The position numbers and the translations under genes are program-made. Below the pieces are notes generated by a model. It was not told the origin of the DNA and did no database searches. It saw only the letters and a program-made list of their open reading frames with translations. This document shows, one piece after another, positions 10,601 through 17,875 of a stretch of 64,000 nucleotides of DNA. The stretch's first letter is position 1, and the number at the start of each line of letters is the position of its first letter. Where the stretch lies: assembly GCA_937982565.1 (NCBI GenBank), contig CALJLN010000003.1:62001-126000 (forward strand). The letters run 5' to 3'. This DNA comes from UBA2421 sp002343075 (lineage in GTDB: Bacteria > Planctomycetota > Phycisphaerae > Tepidisphaerales > Tepidisphaeraceae).

Positions 10601-11398
10601 TAGTAAAGATTTCACCCCCTCCAAACTCGCCCTGATACCACCCACATGGGCCGCGTACTGATCGGACTCGGCAGCCACAAAACCTTCAACCCAAAGTGCG
10701 CGGCGGAGCAGGGCTGCAATCTCAAAATGCAAGAGCGTGTACAGGCTTCGCCCGAGTTCGGCCTCTTTGAGAGGGAGCGTTGCAGCAGCGTTGATCTGGT
10801 TAAGCGCAGCCGAGGACCACGCGTCTGGATCAACGGTCGAGCGCCTAAGATTGTCGATGTGCAGAATGTGCCTGCGCAGTTCCTCATCATTCCCATTGCA
10901 GTAGCAATCTACCAACTGTGACAACGCCTCACCGCTGGACGATTCATACGTGTTGGCGATGAGCCTTCTGCAGACCTCGTTGCGGAGAAGCAAGGCGTCG
11001 GCTTCGTCGAGCGTGGTAAACGACGGATCAAGCCCCGCTGCTGCGAAATGTCGTTTGAGGAGACGTGTGCAGAAACTGTGCAGGGTGCTGATGTCGGCAT
11101 TTGCGATCAACTGTATCTGCCGCTGTAGCCGTCGATCACCATCGGCAGCGCGCCTGTGCAAAGCGGCTTCGATCCGGTGGCGCATCTCGGCTGCGGATGC
11201 GCGCGTAAACGTCACCACGAGGAGTTCGCCCACGTCGCATCGCTCGGGCTGGGGGGCATCGCATATCAGGTGTACGCATCGCTCAGCAAGCACCGACGTC
11301 TTACCCGATCCCGCCGCAGCCGACAGCAAGAGATTGCGGTCGATGGTGTCAATGGCAGTCTTCTGCTCCTCGGTCCACTGCCGCGCCTTCGTGGTCAT
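7688..11398 (-). CDS. addA: AddA: helicase-nuclease subunit of double-strand break resection complex
   Basis: UvrD-like 3'-5' helicase with a C-terminal RecB-type nuclease that, with AddB, resects DNA ends to load RecA. Visible motifs in order: Walker A AAAGSGKTSVLAER near the N-terminus, Walker B VDEYQDINALQD, SIHASKGLQFPVVIIPELG, LRVLYVAMTRAEHKLVL (motif VI), and the nuclease pair RGQIDLLARV and LLIADYKTDRI at the C-terminus. Length 1236 residues matches AddA. The start ATG overlaps the addB stop by four bases (11395-11398), a typical coupled operon. The nuclease residues look intact. Confidence 0.93.
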   Translation of the reverse strand: MTTKARQWTEEQKTAIDTIDRNLLLSAAAGSGKTSVLAERCVHLICDAPQPERCDVGELLVVTFTRASAAEMRHRIEAALHRRAADGDRRLQRQIQLIANADISTLHSFCTRLLKRHFAAAGLDPSFTTLDEADALLLRNEVCRRLIANTYESSSGEALSQLVDCYCNGNDEELRRHILHIDNLRRSTVDPDAWSSAALNQINAAATLPLKEAELGRSLYTLLHFEIAALLRRALWVEGFVAAESDQYAAHVGGIRASLEGVKSLLSREGYEPFRVAFGAFVGAIPKLPTVKGGTDRAKKPIKALKDAIKGSLPATVMLFSEKDLQNSAAATSASVTLLLGLVESFSKQYADAKSAMRAVDFADLERLSLVVLSDPNDRNRPSPAALAYRAQFKHVLVDEYQDINALQDRLLRLVSRPADGTWGGNLFCVGDVKQSIYRFRLADPSQFLQRAQSYAQDTTDGQMLNLSRNFRSDPGVIHSINAVFKRLMAAEAAEIEYDDTHELRVGKPEPDWRNSGAAVSLHLLPDVRSTPAAGDAGDEGASDEAADTRLASFADADDDDNTEREAELAAQLIREFTSTTPFHRFEYGDIAILLRSRKVRAEKFANRLRQRGVPARADSTTGFFDAVEIRDMLSLLQCLDNTLQDIPLAAVLRSPLARMKCPEDVLLLIRRAYPSLAFHDAVTRYAAEQRSGLAESLRRFLRQLSTWRTEMSLRPVSNVLWQIFDETGFLAFCSCLPDGRQRVANLLSLHDRALTFSQFSRQGLLRFLEFLKALREESDIGLPPAGDEARNVVQIMSIHASKGLQFPVVIIPELGKKINLTDAAGAMLVDRERYIAMQVVDSSRRARWESIATMVARDSIKRKSLAEELRVLYVAMTRAEHKLVLTGTVRNPDEAVARWSDTWGSHHGAFPPDLILSARTALDWVGPAVAATGHGPGAIAVETYDADLRRQSPTGNTSSPAPTQLNSAPEGGHREGADNPRHRILPAVRELRAVPGQAPPSPATMAAIEALGWLPPTLHLSRVPSARAVTALAKSGRDAPAGESPSLRPIVKFTAPLPMPRFTTPGRKLSPTESGTITHRALQAIDLGTPPNVASVQAEIDRLIAMRVLSAEHAAMIDVAAIAWFLGTPLCMRMTNAGTSLFRELPVFAPEAAETETPLDRVMLRGQIDLLARVPEGLLIADYKTDRITLQTLPERAEFYRPQVRLYSEMIERITGLRVIEKSLIFLSVRQVVIA

Positions 11399-14300
11399 GT
11401 GATATCCCCCGCCATCGCAGCCAGGGCTGCCTCACGTTTCAAACGATTGAGTCTGTTGTACCGGTTGATCGTAGGCTCGAACCGACAAAGCGGGCGAAAT
11501 TCACAGTGGGCACACGGCGTCGTGGTCCCGATGCGGTATGGATGCACCTCAATCACGCCATCGATGATCTCGTCTGCGATCGCCGCAATCTTGTCGCGCA
11601 CGAATGTGAGCACTCCACGGAAATGATGATGTTCCGCGCTATCGCAACCGGTGGCGTTGGGCGGACCATCCTTCGTAAGATGCAGTTTGATAACCTTCGA
11701 CTTGATGCCGGGTGTGAGCGCCCGGTCGAACAAGTGCGCGCGTCGAAGATCAAACAAGCCTCGTGGTTGCGATCTAAGCGCGAAGTCGAGGCTGGTCGAA
11801 TCAGCGGCACTGCTAGGGTGATCTACCGATTGCAACCCGCGCATGATGGCAACAAAGAAAGCACCTATACCTTCGACAGATTTTTCAATTAGGGCCCCGC
11901 CGTTCGCCTCCAGCATGATGAGATAGGTGAGCAGTTGCAGCGACAGGCCATGATAGACTTCGTACAACTGCAGCGCTCGCTCGCTCGATTTGTAGTCGTA
12001 GACGGCGAGAAGCGCACTGCCCGCGTCCGATGTGTGGTCGACCGCGTGATCGATGCGATCGATCTTTCCGGAGAGCCTGACGGTGCGCTGCTTGGGGGTG
12101 GTAACTACCAGCGGTGGAAGGTCACCCTCGTCGCCAAAAACCAGTTCTGCGGCCAGAGGTAGCATACTCCCTGCCGCCCCTGCGGTGTGGATGTGCCGAA
12201 GGACTTCTGCCAGCCGTGTTTCGGTGCGATTCAGAAGCTGGCGGTGCTGCGCTGACGAGAGCATGATGCTCCCGCGGAGCGACTGGGCCGCCTGCTCGGC
12301 CGCTACCTTCACCTGAGCCAGCGCCGGCGGGGAGCTTGGATTCCACGGGGCGCCCGACTGGATTTGTTCTTCGACGACCGATTCCAGCACCGTGTGATAG
12401 AGCGTACCAAGGTCCGCCACGTTCAGCTTTGGCTCGACGCGGGCCCGCAATCGGAGCGAATACGCCGAAAAGTGCTTAAATGGGCACGCTGCAAACGATT
12501 CGATCCGCGACACACTCGTGGATAGGCCCTCCGAGTACAGTGATGCTAAGGCCTCGGCAGAAAGGGCCGCGCGGTTATCGTATGAGAGTGCTGGCCACGC
12601 GAGCGAAAGGAGTCGCTCAAGCGGCTGCGGAAGGGGAGCGACCGTGGTGACGGCGGCGTAGACTTCGGCAGTGTCGCACTCGTGCGCTGCGGCTGGATGG
12701 CGTGCCCACCGCGCGAGGCAGTCGACCGCAGTCCGGGGTGTGGCCAGGGAGAGGTCGAGGCGTTCGGGAGCCAGGCCGCCCTCAATTCCCCAGTTGATCA
12801 GGCCGGTTAGCTGCTGCACGAATCGGGATGGCCCGATCGGCCGCGCCGCCTCGTCAGCCTCGTGATATGTCACCGCAAGCCGTTCAGCCGCTCGTGTGAT
12901 GGCCAGATAAGCCAGAAGGGGTTCATTGAGCAAACGACGACTTGTGTCGGGGTCAAGCTCGATGCGGGCTTTTGAGAGCGAAGCACGATCGGCGTCACCC
13001 AGAACAATCGTTTCTTCGGTCGCGTGAGGAAAAATGCCGTCGTTCCAGCCGATCGCTATAACCCCACGATAGTGCTCGAATCGCGTGCGCTCTATCTCGC
13101 CAACCATCACTTGATCGATCGCCGCGGGAACGATCGCCAGATCAAACTCTGCAAGCGACGCTTCGAGAAGCTCTTCAAACTCCGCCGCAGTTAAAGTATC
13201 GTCGCCAAGAAGTTCGACGAGTTCATCGAACAACTCGATTAGTTCGGCCCAGACCTGCTGATGCTCGGCCGCCCGTTCAAACTGTTCCGCAGCCTCAGCG
13301 GTCTCAATCCATTGTGCAAGCACCGCGGGGGTGCCATATCCCTCGATTGCACCGAGCAATGCAGCCACATACTTCCGAATGGGCAGGCGAGATCCTGTCG
13401 GTGGGCAGGCGCTGAGCATTGCTCGAATCGGCCCCCCAAGCCGTTCGCGGACCGCCTCAAAGTTGTCTCGGGTAGTTGGCCGTCGTCCAATCGCTGGTTC
13501 ACCATCCGACCGCGGCGAGAACACCCATGGCGAGGCGCTGATCCAGGCCGAACCCAGCAAATTGTGCTCTAGAATGAAGTTCTCAACGCGATCAGCCTCG
13601 TGATGGCTTATGCCGCAGCAGCCGCTCTTGGCTATCACCATCATTGCATCGTGCGGGAAGGCGTTTCGCCACGCCTGCACAATGGCTCGCACCACCTGCA
13701 GGAGAGGATGATGTGTCGCCGACCGCCGGCGGTCGGAGAAGAATGGAAGGCCAAACTCAGTAAATGTTGCCTCAATCAGGTCGGCGTACTCGGTGGCACG
13801 TCGGCTTACCACCAGTACCTCGCGCGGACGCAATCCGTCCCGGAGCCACTCTCGAATTACCACCGCTGCAGCTTCCACCTCGCTGCGGCGCGATGGTGCG
13901 GCGACGACCCGTACGCGACGGCTGTCGTCAATCATCTGCTCAGATTCGGCGGCTTCCCAGTGTGCTTCAAGGTGACGCAACACCGCGGGTCGCTCCACTG
14001 CGGTTGTGCCCAGACGCTCCGGTTCGGCAATCGCAACGCCTGCCTCTTTCAGGCAGAAGTGCAGTCGCCGGTATGCCGTCTCGGTCCGGTGAAACAAGGA
14101 CAATTCATCAGGAAGATTGTTGACGTCGCGCGCGACCGGCGATTTCGGGTCGACCAACCCGGTAATCGTCAAACTCCGGCAACGACTGGCAATCGCCGCA
14201 AGTAGCTGGCATTCCACGCGCGTATAATCGAGATGGCCATCAACAAACACCAGCGAACCGGCCAACGCTCTCGAATGCTCGGCCGCGGCGGCGATTGCGG

Positions 14301-14871
14301 CCAAGCGGCGTTGTGGATCGATGCGATCCTGGCCTAGAAAGGTTGAATAAGCGTTTTGAATCAGCAGCAGATCGCGCAACTTCAGAATGAGCTGAGCCTG
14401 GGAAGAGTCGGCCGGAGGGTCTTCCGCGGCGAGCTGTTCGATCAACGACTGCAACTGATGCTCATCAATGCCATTTCGGTCAATCTCGCTTAGCGTGCGA
14501 TCAAGCTCGGAAGCAAGCCCGATGCGGGTAGCTGCGGGCTGGTAGACGCTTAGCTGGGGAGAGAGAATCCTCAGAACGTGTGTGAGAATCAGCCGCCGAC
14601 CCCGCGGCGAGACTTCGGGCGTAGCATCACCAGCAAGCTCTGTGAGCAGGTCCGAGGCGAGCTTATCAAAGGAGATGACCCGGATGCGGCAAAAGCCTGG
14701 TAACTCGCCGCCGACCGCAAGCCGGCGCTGCACCAGAAACGTCGCCTGCTTTGGAACGATGTAGTAGATAGGCGACCCGAGCGGATCGGCCTTGACCTCG
14801 GCAATTATCCGCTCCATGCAGAACTTGGTTTTCCCGCTGGCAGCTCGCCCGAGAATAAACTGTGTCGGCAT
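11395..14871 (-). CDS. addB: AddB: nuclease / Chi-recognition subunit of AddAB
   Basis: Partner of AddA; inactivated-helicase fold with its own RecB-like nuclease and an iron-sulfur staple. Start chosen at ATG 14871 because GGGGAG lies just upstream and this avoids overlapping the previous gene; an in-frame start at 14922 is possible. GRAASGKT near the N-terminus is a Walker A. The nuclease residues appear in SGKIDRIDHA and AVYDYKSSERA. The staple cysteines are in ESFAACPFKHFSAY and in TPCAHCEFRPLCRF (C-x2-C-x5-C), exactly the AddB pattern. 1158 residues. Translationally coupled to addA. Confidence 0.92.
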   Translation of the reverse strand: MPTQFILGRAASGKTKFCMERIIAEVKADPLGSPIYYIVPKQATFLVQRRLAVGGELPGFCRIRVISFDKLASDLLTELAGDATPEVSPRGRRLILTHVLRILSPQLSVYQPAATRIGLASELDRTLSEIDRNGIDEHQLQSLIEQLAAEDPPADSSQAQLILKLRDLLLIQNAYSTFLGQDRIDPQRRLAAIAAAAEHSRALAGSLVFVDGHLDYTRVECQLLAAIASRCRSLTITGLVDPKSPVARDVNNLPDELSLFHRTETAYRRLHFCLKEAGVAIAEPERLGTTAVERPAVLRHLEAHWEAAESEQMIDDSRRVRVVAAPSRRSEVEAAAVVIREWLRDGLRPREVLVVSRRATEYADLIEATFTEFGLPFFSDRRRSATHHPLLQVVRAIVQAWRNAFPHDAMMVIAKSGCCGISHHEADRVENFILEHNLLGSAWISASPWVFSPRSDGEPAIGRRPTTRDNFEAVRERLGGPIRAMLSACPPTGSRLPIRKYVAALLGAIEGYGTPAVLAQWIETAEAAEQFERAAEHQQVWAELIELFDELVELLGDDTLTAAEFEELLEASLAEFDLAIVPAAIDQVMVGEIERTRFEHYRGVIAIGWNDGIFPHATEETIVLGDADRASLSKARIELDPDTSRRLLNEPLLAYLAITRAAERLAVTYHEADEAARPIGPSRFVQQLTGLINWGIEGGLAPERLDLSLATPRTAVDCLARWARHPAAAHECDTAEVYAAVTTVAPLPQPLERLLSLAWPALSYDNRAALSAEALASLYSEGLSTSVSRIESFAACPFKHFSAYSLRLRARVEPKLNVADLGTLYHTVLESVVEEQIQSGAPWNPSSPPALAQVKVAAEQAAQSLRGSIMLSSAQHRQLLNRTETRLAEVLRHIHTAGAAGSMLPLAAELVFGDEGDLPPLVVTTPKQRTVRLSGKIDRIDHAVDHTSDAGSALLAVYDYKSSERALQLYEVYHGLSLQLLTYLIMLEANGGALIEKSVEGIGAFFVAIMRGLQSVDHPSSAADSTSLDFALRSQPRGLFDLRRAHLFDRALTPGIKSKVIKLHLTKDGPPNATGCDSAEHHHFRGVLTFVRDKIAAIADEIIDGVIEVHPYRIGTTTPCAHCEFRPLCRFEPTINRYNRLNRLKREAALAAMAGDIT

Positions 14872-14903
14872 CGGAGTCTCCCCAATGACAATTGTAGCCA
14901 AGG

Positions 14904-15425
14904 TTAGAGCGGAAGCGCGCAAATCGCTGCGACAAAGAGCATTACAACGCCGATCGTCACCTTAAACAACGTGCCCCAAAATCGGCCCTTGGCTGCCCCC
15001 CAGCCAATGTTGACCGATTGGCCCCATTCTTTGCCGATCACCGCTTCGACAGCGAACGCGCCGGCAAAGCTCCCGATGCACAGCCCGGCGATGGTACCCA
15101 CGATAGGAATCGGAATCACCGGAGTCAGCACGATTGCGCCAGCAAATCCGCCGACAACAGCGCCGACCATCCCGCGCTTGCTCCCACCGGCCTTGCCCGC
15201 GCCCGCGGCGCCGGCGAGGGTTTCCACCACCTCTGCCGTCAGTGCCAACATGAGCATCGAAACCATCGACGGCCAGCCGACGTATTGGTTGAACCCCGTC
15301 AGCCATCCATAGAGTGCCATGGCGCCCACCATCAGCCAGAGACCGGGTAACCCGACCAGCGTGAGAACAATGCCCAGAGTTTGCAGGACCAATAGCGTAA
15401 GGAAATAGAGCCAAGTCAACCACAT
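14904..15425 (-). CDS. DUF456 family membrane protein
   Basis: Small integral membrane protein of unknown function, 173 residues from the ATG at 15425. The frame stays open upstream into the neighbouring gene, but the hydrophobic sequence begins at MWLTWLYFL. A GGAGG lies 14 bases upstream, a rather long spacing. It shows the DUF456 layout: N-terminal helices with VGLPGLWL, a middle helix, then GGSKRGMVGAVVGGFAG and a second Gly-rich membrane hairpin with PIPIVGTIAGLCIGSFAG. It ends 32 bases before addB and follows the sigma-like gene by about 40 bases, so these may form one transcript. Confidence 0.78.
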   Translation of the reverse strand: MWLTWLYFLTLLVLQTLGIVLTLVGLPGLWLMVGAMALYGWLTGFNQYVGWPSMVSMLMLALTAEVVETLAGAAGAGKAGGSKRGMVGAVVGGFAGAIVLTPVIPIPIVGTIAGLCIGSFAGAFAVEAVIGKEWGQSVNIGWGAAKGRFWGTLFKVTIGVVMLFVAAICALPL

Positions 15426-15466
15426 GATGTTGAATTCGTCCTCCCGCGGCGAATATTGGAGCATGT

Positions 15467-16165
15467 TCAATACTCGATCGCTGGAATGATCTTGTAGCCG
15501 AACCAGATCAAAGCTGCTACCAACCCTGTGATTATCAGTAGCTTCCCCGCCCGCCAAATTCGCCGCGGCCAGACGTGCCGGCGGATCGCAGTTTTCACGC
15601 GTGGCACCCGCACTCGACTGGTGGGTGTGAGCAGATGATACGCCTGCCGCAAGAGCGCGATCATTTGGTCATAGGCGTCGCCAGCCATTGATTGCATGGT
15701 GGCTGTCGCGGCGGCAAGATGTTGTTCTGCGGCGCTGACACTACAGTCCATGGCAATTGCGGTATATCGAAGGTTGAATGCCTCGCCGAAGTGGAGAAGG
15801 AACGCCTCGGTCTGCTGCTGTGGCAACTGGCGTAATGCCCTGATGAACGCAATGTATGCCCGCGGCCTCTCAGCAGACAAATCAATCAGCAGATCATCGC
15901 CACTGCCGTTTCGCGCGAGTTGGCGACATTGAAGAATGGTATGGCGAAGGAACCACCGCTGCGGCTCGCCTTCATCCCGCCACTTGTGCAATACCAGAAG
16001 CCCCTTGCGAACAACCGCACTGACTACCGAGTCGCCGACTTCATTGCTCCCGGAAAGGGAATAGCTGAGGCGGGCAATGCTTGGAAAAGACTCATTGACA
16101 ATCTCCTCGATGGCGGTCGGCTGAAGCTCTCTGGCTCGCGCGAGGGTCTGTCGGTCGAGTGCCAT
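15467..16165 (-). CDS. Sigma-70/ECF-like protein with C-terminal membrane anchor
   Basis: The first about 165 residues resemble an ECF-type sigma factor: a helical region 2-like part (HTILQCRQLARNGS), then a region 4-like part (IRALRQLPQQQTEAFLLHFGEAFNLRYTAIAMDCS), where LPQQQTEAFLLHFGE mirrors the usual LP-x-x-x-R-x-x-F-L-L-R. After a basic linker (RRHVWPRRIWRAGK) comes one membrane helix (LLIITGLVAALIWFGYKIIPA) at the very C-terminus. Soluble sigma factors do not carry one. It could be a membrane-tethered regulator or a sigma-derived protein that no longer binds polymerase. ATG at 16165 chosen; a TTG two codons upstream is possible. Function uncertain. Confidence 0.62.
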   Translation of the reverse strand: MALDRQTLARARELQPTAIEEIVNESFPSIARLSYSLSGSNEVGDSVVSAVVRKGLLVLHKWRDEGEPQRWFLRHTILQCRQLARNGSGDDLLIDLSAERPRAYIAFIRALRQLPQQQTEAFLLHFGEAFNLRYTAIAMDCSVSAAEQHLAAATATMQSMAGDAYDQMIALLRQAYHLLTPTSRVRVPRVKTAIRRHVWPRRIWRAGKLLIITGLVAALIWFGYKIIPAIEY

Positions 16166-16404
16166 AGGCAAAGCATTGAGGATTTCTGTAAAAACAGCAA
16201 CCCGCAGCGGGCGTCAGCCGTCTCCAGTGCACGGCGGAAGCGAGTCTTCACAAAAGAGAAAGCGGAGGCCACGCCTGGCCCTCCGCTTTCTGCAGTCTGA
16301 TTCGATTCTGAAGGCGTCAGGGCCGATCTGGCGAGCGGTCCTGACGCCGCAACGGATTCCCAAAGAACGCTTCCCGTTGCATGTGTTACAGACGCGAATC
16401 GGTC

Positions 16405-16674
16405 TTACTCATTATTTCCGCTGGTCTCTTCGAGCATCTTTCGGAGGTAGCCATTCTCGCGTCGGGTGGCTTCAAGATCGAACACGAGATACTTAATGCT
16501 CAGCCGCAGGTAATCCAAGCTCTCCTGCAGGCTGCTGACGGTTTGTCGCAGCCTTTCGTGCCGCTGGCGTGTCTCGTCGGCGAGTTGCTGAAGCTTGGCG
16601 CGTTCACTGGGCGGTAGCGTGCTGATTTCGCCCATAAGTTCCGCGAGCTTTCCCTGAAACTCTTGTTCGTTCAT
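16405..16674 (-). CDS. Small coiled-coil protein of unknown function
   Basis: 89 residues from ATG 16674 (GGAG and AGGGA just upstream). Almost entirely charged and helical: ERAKLQQLADETRQRHERL, then SLQESLDYLRLSIKYLVFDLEATRREN, consistent with a long coiled coil. No membrane segment or enzyme motif. It might be an adaptor or scaffold for a larger complex, but nothing in the context says which. Lies about 240 bases upstream of the sigma-like gene on the same strand. Confidence 0.6.
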   Translation of the reverse strand: MNEQEFQGKLAELMGEISTLPPSERAKLQQLADETRQRHERLRQTVSSLQESLDYLRLSIKYLVFDLEATRRENGYLRKMLEETSGNNE

Positions 16675-17157
16675 ATCCCTGCGCTCCGGCCTGCGATTGA
16701 TAGGGAGTGGTTTCATCCCAAGCTAGTTGCAAAGCCCGTTCCACGTTCTGCCGCATTTGCTCATGCTCACGCCCCGATTCGCGTAGCACGCCACGACGCC
16801 TCAAATCTTTCTTTCGCCCGCGTTCCGCTGCGGGCCGATTATTCCGGCTGCTGCATTCTCGCAACTCGCATGCAGCCGAACGCGGCGATCTCACGCCACG
16901 TTACCTTGAGGTGGCGGCCAAATCAGCGGTTTCGTTTCGCAGAATCAGCAAGAATCTGCTGCTTGTGCCAACTACAATCGGCGCAGCCGTTATGAACGGA
17001 ACGCGACAGGCCACCGCGAGCCGCACTATACTCTGACACCCCAGTCGGACGCGCGGAAAAAGTGCGTGTCCGACAGGAGGAAGCGAAAAATGACCGATAA
17101 CCTGCGCGGCTTGCAAGGATTGTTGCGAAATGGCACGGCGTGCGAGATATCTGTGAC
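16675..17157. other. Intergenic stretch without recognised gene
   Basis: About 480 bases between the coiled-coil gene and a small membrane protein gene. Open frames here are short, rich in Arg and Ser, and look like chance frames in GC-rich DNA. I see no tRNA, repeat or clear hairpin. Confidence 0.4.
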
Positions 17158-17475
17158 ATGCCAAGAGAACCGAACAAACCGGAGCAGCGGGAGCAAGCAC
17201 CACGCGGCAGCGCGGTGCGCCCGGCGATGCCCGGGCATCGCATTCTGGTCAGCAAGCCAATTTCGGCGTTTCGCCGGACGTTGATTCCAATGCTAATCAC
17301 GCTGGCAGTGCTATTGCCGTCACTGGCGATCTGGCTCCAGCGGGTTGATATCGATTCTCCATTTAATCAGCTACCGAAATGTAGCGCGCCAGCCTTCATC
17401 GGCGGCGGGGTCGTTGCCGCGGTTTTGGCAGCGATGAACATGGCCGCAGCGGCGCGAAGTGGGCGGAAACGTTGA
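17158..17475 (+). CDS. Hypothetical small membrane protein
   Basis: 105 residues from ATG 17158. A Pro/Gln/Arg-rich N-terminus is followed by two hydrophobic segments: TLIPMLITLAVLLPSLAIWL and, after a short polar loop, AFIGGGVVAAVLAAMNMAAAA, ending in a basic tail. This looks like a two-helix membrane protein with both ends inside. No family recognised. The ribosome site is weak, so the start is uncertain. It precedes the trxA promoter. Confidence 0.5.
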   Translation: MPREPNKPEQREQAPRGSAVRPAMPGHRILVSKPISAFRRTLIPMLITLAVLLPSLAIWLQRVDIDSPFNQLPKCSAPAFIGGGVVAAVLAAMNMAAAARSGRKR

Positions 17476-17501
17476 CATTCTCAATTGAATGCAACTACGA
17501 T
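17472..17501 (+). promoter_or_regulatory. Probable promoter of thioredoxin gene
   Basis: TTGACA (17472-17477), 18-base spacer, TACGAT (17496-17501). The trxA ATG follows 36 bases later with AGGAG between, so the leader is short. The -35 is a perfect consensus; the -10 is weaker. Confidence 0.5.
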
Positions 17502-17536
17502 CGACTGAAGTACATCTAAAAGACAGGAGCAGATAG

Positions 17537-17863
17537 ATGGCAAACGAACATGTCAAAGAGTTCACCGACGAAAACTTTGAAACCGAAGTGATCAAGAGTG
17601 CTGAGCCGGTGCTCGTAGACTTCTGGGCGGAGTGGTGCCAGCCGTGCAGGATGCTCGGGCCTACGATCGACAAGCTCGCCACTGACTATGCCGGCAAAGT
17701 GAAGGTGGGTAAAGTCGATTGCGACACCGCCCGCAAGGTGGCAGGGCAGTACGGCATCAACTCCATTCCGACCGTTCTGGTGTTTAAGAACGGGCAGATT
17801 GTGAACAAATTTGTGGGCCTAAAGCGAGAACAAGATTTCAAGGCTGTGCTCGATACGATCTAG
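17537..17863 (+). CDS. trxA: Thioredoxin, with WCQPC active site
   Basis: Cytosolic disulfide reductase of 108 residues, full thioredoxin length. The fold markers are all present: VLVDFWAEW before the active site, the cis-Pro motif SIPTVLVFKNGQ, and the C-terminal helix. The active site reads WCQPC rather than the canonical WCGPC. Residues between the two cysteines set redox potential and partner choice, so a modest shift from standard thioredoxin is possible. AGGAG lies upstream of the ATG. Its stop is 12 bases from the convergent polyphosphate kinase stop. Confidence 0.93.
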   Translation: MANEHVKEFTDENFETEVIKSAEPVLVDFWAEWCQPCRMLGPTIDKLATDYAGKVKVGKVDCDTARKVAGQYGINSIPTVLVFKNGQIVNKFVGLKREQDFKAVLDTI

Positions 17864-17875
17864 CCTGGTAGCACC

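Noticed and set aside
16604..16894. 96-residue minus frame upstream of the coiled-coil protein
   Set aside because: Overlaps the better-supported coiled-coil gene and has random Arg-rich composition.
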